Assembly (NCBI GenBank): GCA_034670405.1
Contig: JAXDDX010000122.1
Coordinates: 248,001 to 312,000, forward strand
Origin: Hoplostethus atlanticus
Lineage: Eukaryota > Chordata > Actinopteri > Trachichthyiformes > Trachichthyidae
Length of the DNA stretch: 64,000 nt
Direction of reading: 5' to 3'
Part shown: in pieces, positions 58,715-64,000 of the stretch
Layout: the number at the start of each line of letters is the position of its first letter
How positions within the stretch are numbered: the stretch's first letter is position 1
Program-made: the position numbers and the translations under genes
Notes under the pieces: model-generated
Database searches by the model: none
What the model was told of the DNA's origin: nothing
The model's input: only the letters and a program-made list of their open reading frames with translations

Positions 58715-59500
58715 TCAGACAACAGTGCTTATGTCGTCAGCCTCGTCAGGTTTCTTGGGCTTGCTGGGGAGGGACTTCAGGTACTCCAGGTGGCGTCGGG
58801 CGTCCTCCTGGTTCTGACGGACATAATACACCACGTATGAAATGACCATGGCAAACCAGCCAAACATGGTCACCAGCATGGCGTAGTCAGTGGTCCGTTT
58901 GGCCAGGTTACAGAGGTCAGTGTCCACCGCCAAGAAGGGCCGTCCCTCCTGGTCACGAAGCTCCGAGCTCCTGCATAGGACCCGGGCAGCGGCTTCATGG
59001 TTATGGGCCATGCCGCCAAGCGCCTGCTGGAGGGCGCAGTCACAGTGCCAGGGGTTATCGTCCACGATGACGCGGGCTTTGAGCCGAGCAAAGGCATCCT
59101 TGTGTACGCTAGTAATGCGGTTGTGGGAGAGGTCCAGCACCTGTAACGTTGCCTCCACACCACTGAAGGCACCTTCCCCCAGAGTCTCCACCGCATTGTA
59201 AGAAAGGTTGAGCTCCCGCAAGAGCCTGAGGCCGTGGAAGGCTCGATCTGGCACGGCGCCAATCTGGTTGTGGTCCAACCTCAGGAGGACGGTGTCGACT
59301 GGGAGGCCGGGGGGAATCTCTTTGAGCCGCGACTGACTGCAGGTAACGTTGAGGCCGTGGAGGTGGGGGTCGGCGCGTTGGCAGATGCAGCCCTTGGGAC
59401 ACATGCTGGCCGAGGGGAAGCACAGGGCCATGAGGACCAGACTCTGGAGGAGCAGGCACATGGGGATGGAGCGGGACAGCCACAAGTCCAGCAGAGTCAT
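58715..59500 (-). CDS. lrrc3b: LRRC3B-like leucine-rich-repeat membrane protein, single coding exon
   Basis: This is a small type I membrane protein of the LRRC3 family; its molecular role is poorly defined and mammalian LRRC3B is described as a tumour-suppressor candidate. It has 261 residues (human LRRC3B about 259). Layout: hydrophobic signal segment (about 13-32); LRRNT cysteines C34, C38, C40, C54; three LRRs (about 69-141); LRRCT with NPWHCDC (149-155), C176, C197; transmembrane helix (206-227); cytoplasmic tail QNQEDARRHLEYLKSLPS ending DDISTVV, as I recall for LRRC3B. The ATG at 59500 is the first in-frame ATG after a stop at 59567-59569 and aligns with the family start. Paralogue identity (LRRC3B versus a fish-specific LRRC3 copy) is not certain. 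Confidence 0.93.
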   Translation of the reverse strand: MTLLDLWLSRSIPMCLLLQSLVLMALCFPSASMCPKGCICQRADPHLHGLNVTCSQSRLKEIPPGLPVDTVLLRLDHNQIGAVPDRAFHGLRLLRELNLSYNAVETLGEGAFSGVEATLQVLDLSHNRITSVHKDAFARLKARVIVDDNPWHCDCALQQALGGMAHNHEAAARVLCRSSELRDQEGRPFLAVDTDLCNLAKRTTDYAMLVTMFGWFAMVISYVVYYVRQNQEDARRHLEYLKSLPSKPKKPDEADDISTVV

Positions 59501-59646
59501 ACTGACCGGCCGCCAGCAGCATCCCGCCAGGGGCCCCAGCACCACCTCTGGTCCCTCACGCACATCTCATACTGGAGACCAGTGCTCACCGTCCGGCCAC
59601 TGGAAATACTGGAATGTGACCAGATTTTATCATGGTGTATTCAGCC
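59501..59646 (-). other. 5' leader of the LRRC3B-like coding exon with uORFs
   Basis: The exon begins after a strong acceptor (TTGTTTCAG/GGCTGA, first base 59646), so an upstream non-coding exon must exist at higher coordinates, not identified. The leader has three ATGs: uORF1 59633-59586 (15 codons), uORF2 59570-59556 (4 codons) and uORF3 59565-59497 (22 codons), whose TGA overlaps the main ATG as ATGA. Confidence 0.7.
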
Positions 59647-59704
59647 CTGAAACAAGACAAACAAAGGCCAAGGTGAAAAATTAAACTCTACACTACTGCT
59701 TAGG

Positions 59705-60040
59705 GTTAGACTCCTATATCACACTGCCAATATTGGCCTTTAATTCAAAATCAAATATTGTCCAGTGAGTGTGATCCAGCTCCATCCAACTGATATGATG
59801 CAGTTTGTTTGATTACATATTTACTGTAGAATTGATCAATACTACATTGGTTGTCTATGGGAAGCCCTTAACATGAATTGATTCTAATGTGGCATTTTGA
59901 TTGACTAAATACTTGGAATTTGTTAGCAGGAAGATGGTCAAATTAAAGATTGAACATTGGTACAAAATATCGGCTGCTTCAGTATCTGCTTTCAAAAACC
60001 CACATCGGTTGAACCTTATTACAGCTGTCACCATTGCCAA
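59705..60040 (-). repeat. Dispersed repeat family R1, copy E (inverted)
   Basis: The minus strand carries GGTTCAACCGATG, CCCATAGACAACCAATGTAG, GATCAATTCTACAGTAAATA and CAAACTGCATCATATCAG. It has no triplet tract. Confidence 0.8.
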
Positions 60041-60504
60041 TGACAGCAGACTAAATGGAAGTCATCAGAGAGCCACTGATGATACATGCAGATAGTAAAT
60101 TCTTTAATATAAGTAAGAGTCATTAGCAAAATAAAAGCATGCTATTGCAACAAATGCCTGTGTTAATTAAGCAAGAATGGGGACTTCAAAGAGGCAATGG
60201 TTTATTTATGATACCTTTTGAACAGCATTCATGCACCTTGGCATTTCTAAAGAGAGTAACATCAAGTGCTTAACACAGGTGACTAATTCCACCACATCCA
60301 CCTCACACTTACCTAACACATTCATAGTCACAGTGCAAAACACCATAAGGGAGACGACAGCACTAGAACCCGTGGTGCACATACAGTACAAACACTACAA
60401 TGGTCTTCATATCCTCATCCACAAAAACAAGCATGTATTTGTTCAGTTTGTAGACATTAAAGTAATAATCTGAGACATTTTAGCGTTTTTCATTTCACTG
60501 CACA

Positions 60505-60558
60505 CCCCGTGTGTGTATGTGACAAATAAAGTTCTTGAATCTTGAATCTTGAATCTTT
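60505..60558 (+). mobile_element. Non-LTR retrotransposon 3' tail
   Basis: GTGTATGTGACAAATAAAGT followed by a CTTGAATCTTGAATCTTGAA repeat, a tail typical of fish LINE insertions. No coding part is attached. Confidence 0.5.
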
Positions 60559-60594
60559 AGCTCTATCGCCAACTGATATAATACAATACGATTC

Positions 60595-60925
60595 AACATA
60601 CAGCTAGTTCATGAAAGCATTTACATCCTCTGGCGCACACAGGAGGTGATGCGTTTTACGCTTGCAGTTTGGAATAAACAGAAGAAGAACTGGGTAGTTA
60701 GCATGAGCAGCGATAGCCACCGTGGCTGATCAGACAAAGAGCGCCACCTACAGAAACTCAGACTCCATCAACAGAAAATCCAAGGAGAAAGACGTCACAG
60801 TATTGGACACAGTTTGATTGACATGTGATCTCTGGGATGAGCAGTGAGAAACACCACAGCGATGAACGCTGAGCGCCAAAGATGGAGACGAAATAAAAAA
60901 CAGGATCTCACAGTTTAAAACTTTA
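60595..60925 (+). repeat. Dispersed repeat family R3, copy 3
   Basis: Closest to 53700-54000 (AGAAGAAGAACTGGGTAGTT, AGCATGAGCAGCGATAGCCA, GTGATCTCTGGGA). Confidence 0.75.
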
Positions 60926-60959
60926 AAAGGAATCAATCAATCTGAGGAGGGAATAGACA

Positions 60960-61730
60960 GAAAGGCTAACACATCTGCACTACAGTTGGCCTGCAGGTAT
61001 CTGGAGCTCTTTAAAGCTTCACCATACGCCTGGAAATGCCGGGCCCCGAAAAGGTGTTGAATTATCCATCCATCTATTCTTGGCAGAGAAACGGCAATAA
61101 CTTCTGCATACACACAACAGCCTGTACTGGCCTTACATCCTGACGATGAAGAAGAAGAAAGCCGAGGAAAGCATCTGCGTTTTCTGAAAACAGTTTCCCC
61201 GTAGAGGACCGGTGTCTACATTGCGCTGTTTATCCAGCTGTAGCTCTGCCACGAGAGACACAACTTGTTGTGCCTTGGAAACAGGCATTATGGTGGATCT
61301 ATTACGACATGCACCGTGCTTATGGGAGGTCATGTGTGCGGCAGGCTGAATCTACTGACCTATTGGTTGATCAATCATTGTTCTTTAAACGCATTTCTTA
61401 AATCCATTGACTTGTGGTGCTGTATTTGTAAAGGCGAGTCACAGCAGGATGTGAATGCCAAAAGCTCTACGTGGGAGATATATACAGTAGGAGCTGTGTT
61501 CTGTTGCAAGTCATCGATAAATTGGAAAAAAAAAAAGACAAATCTGTGCTGTCAGATGTTTGGACCCATAAACTTCAGAGGCCTTTAAAATGGTCTTTTG
61601 GAAGTCTATTATTTCTACGAGTTAAACTAAACAGATGTCTAAAACATTTCCTTAGAATAATGAGTGTTAATGCTGGCAAAAAAAAGTGGAATAATAATGG
61701 CTTTGAGTTTTGATTAAAGGATATTACAGA
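60960..61730. other. Nothing certain recognised
   Basis: No splice-bounded coding segment. A non-coding first exon of the LRRC3B-like gene could lie here or beyond the window, but none can be identified. Confidence 0.3.
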
Positions 61731-61734
61731 ATTC

Positions 61735-62705
61735 ATTCACATTCATGCTGCTGCCAGAATCCTGACCAAAACTAGGAAATTCGACCATATAATTCCCATC
61801 CTATCCTCATTACATTGACTGTATGACTTTAAGGTGCTTCTACTTACATAATCATTACATGGGATGGCACCGTCCTACTTATCAGATCTGATACCATATA
61901 AACCGCCATGCGCCCTCAGATCTCAGGACGCTGGCTACCTGTCTATCCCAGCAGTCAAAAAGAAAACTGCAGGTAACAGAGCCTTTTCTTACCGGGCTCC
62001 CTATCTCTGGAACAGTCTGCCTGCCTCAATCAGAGAGGCAGGCTCTATCGAAGTCTTTAAGTCAAGGCTAAAAACCCATTTATTCTCTTTATCATTTGAC
62101 CAGCCTTGAGGGAGTGGCTCAGTCTCTTCTCAGAGTAAGGCTAGACCAGTTAGCTCATCCTAGCTCAGGTTCCTGATGATGGATACTAGCATCCTGCCTA
62201 CATGTCCTATTCTCCTAGTCTAGCTACTCCTGTCCACTGATGCTGGTCATGTTTGTCTGTGTGAGTGAGAGTGCGTGTATGGGTGTGTGTGGGTGTGTCT
62301 CCTATCTGTTCTGACTGAGCGGGCGTTTGCTTTCTCCTATCTGGGCAGTGTTGGCGCCTGCGTGGTCCCCTAGTCCTATTATGACACTGACTGAGCTGCC
62401 ATTTGCTGTGATGCCCCACATCAGATCTGGATGTCCCACCATAATAAACTTTAATGCATTGTGTATATTCTGCTTGCCCAAACTCAGCCCAAACTCCCTC
62501 TCTGAGTAGCCCCTGCCGAGGTTTCTTCCAATTTTTCCTAAAAGGTTTTATGGGGAGTTTTTCCTTGTCCTCTGTTGAGGGTCCAAGGCTGGGGGATGTC
62601 ATGTACTAACCATTTATTTTTTCACACGTTGGGCACTGTGAAGCCCTTAGAGACTCTAACGGTGATTAAGGGCTATACAAATAAATGTGATTTGATTTGA
62701 TTTGA
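61735..62705 (+). mobile_element. 5'-truncated non-LTR retrotransposon (RT C-terminus and 3' UTR)
   Basis: A frame at 61864-62109 encodes PSYLSDLIPYKPPCALRSQD, then AFSYRAPYLWNSLPAS and FKSRLKTHLFSLSF, the conserved end of the reverse-transcriptase ORF of L2/CR1-like fish LINEs. Upstream, 61735-61860 encodes a broken AARILTKTRKFDHIIP-type stretch with a stop. A 3' UTR follows to a terminal GATTTGATTTGATTTGAT tail. A truncated copy lies inverted at 6057-6275. Confidence 0.85.
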
Positions 62706-62983
62706 TATGATGCACTGGCTTTGGATTTATCGGCTTTGCAGTCTATCAACAACAACTGGGACCATCAGGGACGTTCAGTGGAGAATTGGATGTGTGCAAA
62801 TAATGTCTGAATATTTACAACCAGATGAGAAAAAGAGATGTCTGAAAAAGTGTGTGGTGTGTCTGTAGATCCATTCAGTAACATAATTAAAAGTGAATAG
62901 TGTGATCAGGTAGATTAGTTTCCAAATGTAAGTTACTGTGACTCAGTAAACTGTCTTGTCTTTAGCCCTAGTCCTAGTCCAAA

Positions 62984-63070
62984 ACACTCTGAGTTGGAGC
63001 TTGAGAAGAGTCGGCTCAGTTAACCTGAACAAACTGTTAGCTAGCTAACTAGCCAGCAGGCTAATTTAGC
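62984..63070 (-). repeat. Dispersed repeat R2, copy 2
   Basis: Reverse complement of 3236-3330 (CCAAAACACTCTGAGTTGGA, GGTTAACCTGAAC-like, AACTAGCCAGCAGGCTAATT). Confidence 0.7.
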
Positions 63071-64000
63071 AATCAGCAACCAATGGTAAAATCACAATGA
63101 AATGAAAAATTACTTTTTCACCTTGTTGGCAAATTTTTCCATGTTCCATTATATACGCCTATTTGACAATATATGCCAAAAACAAAACATTTTCTTGTAT
63201 TTTTACATCAAACCTTTGTTTAACCTCTTCCTGCAACAACTCACCTCTCGCGAGACTTCTGCTTGAGCGAGACTTCTATTTCTGGTTAAACAAAGGTCTA
63301 TCTCTGTAGGGATCCTTTCCGTAATGTTGTCAGACACTTCCAATAACAATCTGAGCCTGTCAGTGGCAAAAGCAAGCACTTTTGGTGGACATACTTTGAT
63401 CGGGCGCAGTTGCCCCAACGGATTACGTTGCAGCCATTACAGCCCGCTTCGCGGCTGCCGGCTGAGGCGATCTACTGGAGCAATTCCATAACTTTTTGTA
63501 CCTATTAGTCATTTAGACCCCAAAATATGTACAAATAGGGCCCAGGTTTAAAAATACCAGTATTATCCTTTAAGGCACTATACAGGCTGATTGCACCACA
63601 GTCTTTATCTTATTGCCACTGCATAATGGTGAACTGATCTCTTTTAAAACAAGAGAAATTTGAGACCATCAAAAGTGGCCTGCAAGCAGAAGCTTTTGTG
63701 TTTTTCCTAAACTGGTGTGCTGGTGAAAAGCACCTGCTGGCCTTTTGCTCGGCACTGTTGATTCAGCAGGATCGATTACGAGGCAGGGCTGGCGTGGTAC
63801 GACTGGAACCATAACCTCCAAAACCTACCAGCGGTGCAGAGGGAGAGAGAGCGGGAGAGCTGGTTCACTGCTATTACAGGTGAGATCCTGAAAGGTCAGA
63901 CTACCTCGCCTGTCATTTTTTTCACGGTATTCACACAGGAAATGACTTCCTTCCCCTACTACCAGTGAGAGAAGAGTGAGGGTTCACCACGCTTTCCATC
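63071..64000. other. Window end, nothing recognised
   Basis: No gene or repeat could be assigned. Short frames here look random. Confidence 0.3.

Noticed and set aside
59501-59563. N-terminal extension of the LRRC3B-like protein by 21 residues
   Set aside because: The extension would begin at GTG; the first in-frame ATG is at 59500, which also matches the family start.
58870-59684. Long frames on both strands over the LRRC3B-like CDS
   Set aside because: They are shadow frames of a GC-rich true coding exon.

Overview
The window looks like genomic DNA from a ray-finned (teleost) fish. It has two vertebrate genes, both on the minus strand, GT-AG introns, several very long (CA)n tracts, and a dense layer of fish-type repeats: Tc1 copies, hAT-like and other inverted-repeat elements, a solo LTR, non-LTR retrotransposon ends and SINE/L2-like tails. 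No bacterial, viral or CRISPR-like organisation is visible.

Positions 1-34147 (minus strand) hold a complete septin-7 gene. Fourteen coding exons can be read directly from splice sites and reading phase. They join to a 1308-nt CDS (435 residues plus stop) with an intact septin GTPase domain and a C-terminal coiled coil. One exon is only 2 nt long (29645-29646). It is required to keep the frame between exon 1 and exon 3, and it sits behind a 189-nt stretch with no AG that contains a 40-bp tandem duplication. This is the most interesting observation in the window. The introns carry dispersed repeats, including a roughly 2.5-kb DNA transposon with a 5-bp target duplication at 17102-19611. That element holds one exon-like piece of a MADF domain and a large internal fold-back.

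Positions 34148-58714 are a gene-free stretch of about 24.5 kb, filled with repeats: a roughly 770-bp fold-back element, a solo LTR with perfect target duplication, an expanded triplet tract, two related 45-bp minisatellite loci about 7 kb apart, a Tc1 remnant and a MITE.

Positions 58715-59500 (minus strand) hold an intact single-exon CDS for a leucine-rich-repeat membrane protein of the LRRC3 family, closest to LRRC3B. Its 5' leader exon has a clear splice acceptor and three short upstream ORFs, the last of which overlaps the main start codon. The rest of the window, to 64000, is repeat-rich and includes the 3' part of a non-LTR retrotransposon. The two genes lie head-to-tail on the same strand. 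I see no functional link between them: septin-7 is a cytoskeletal GTPase and LRRC3B a plasma-membrane protein. All homology statements rest on recognition from memory, not on a database search.
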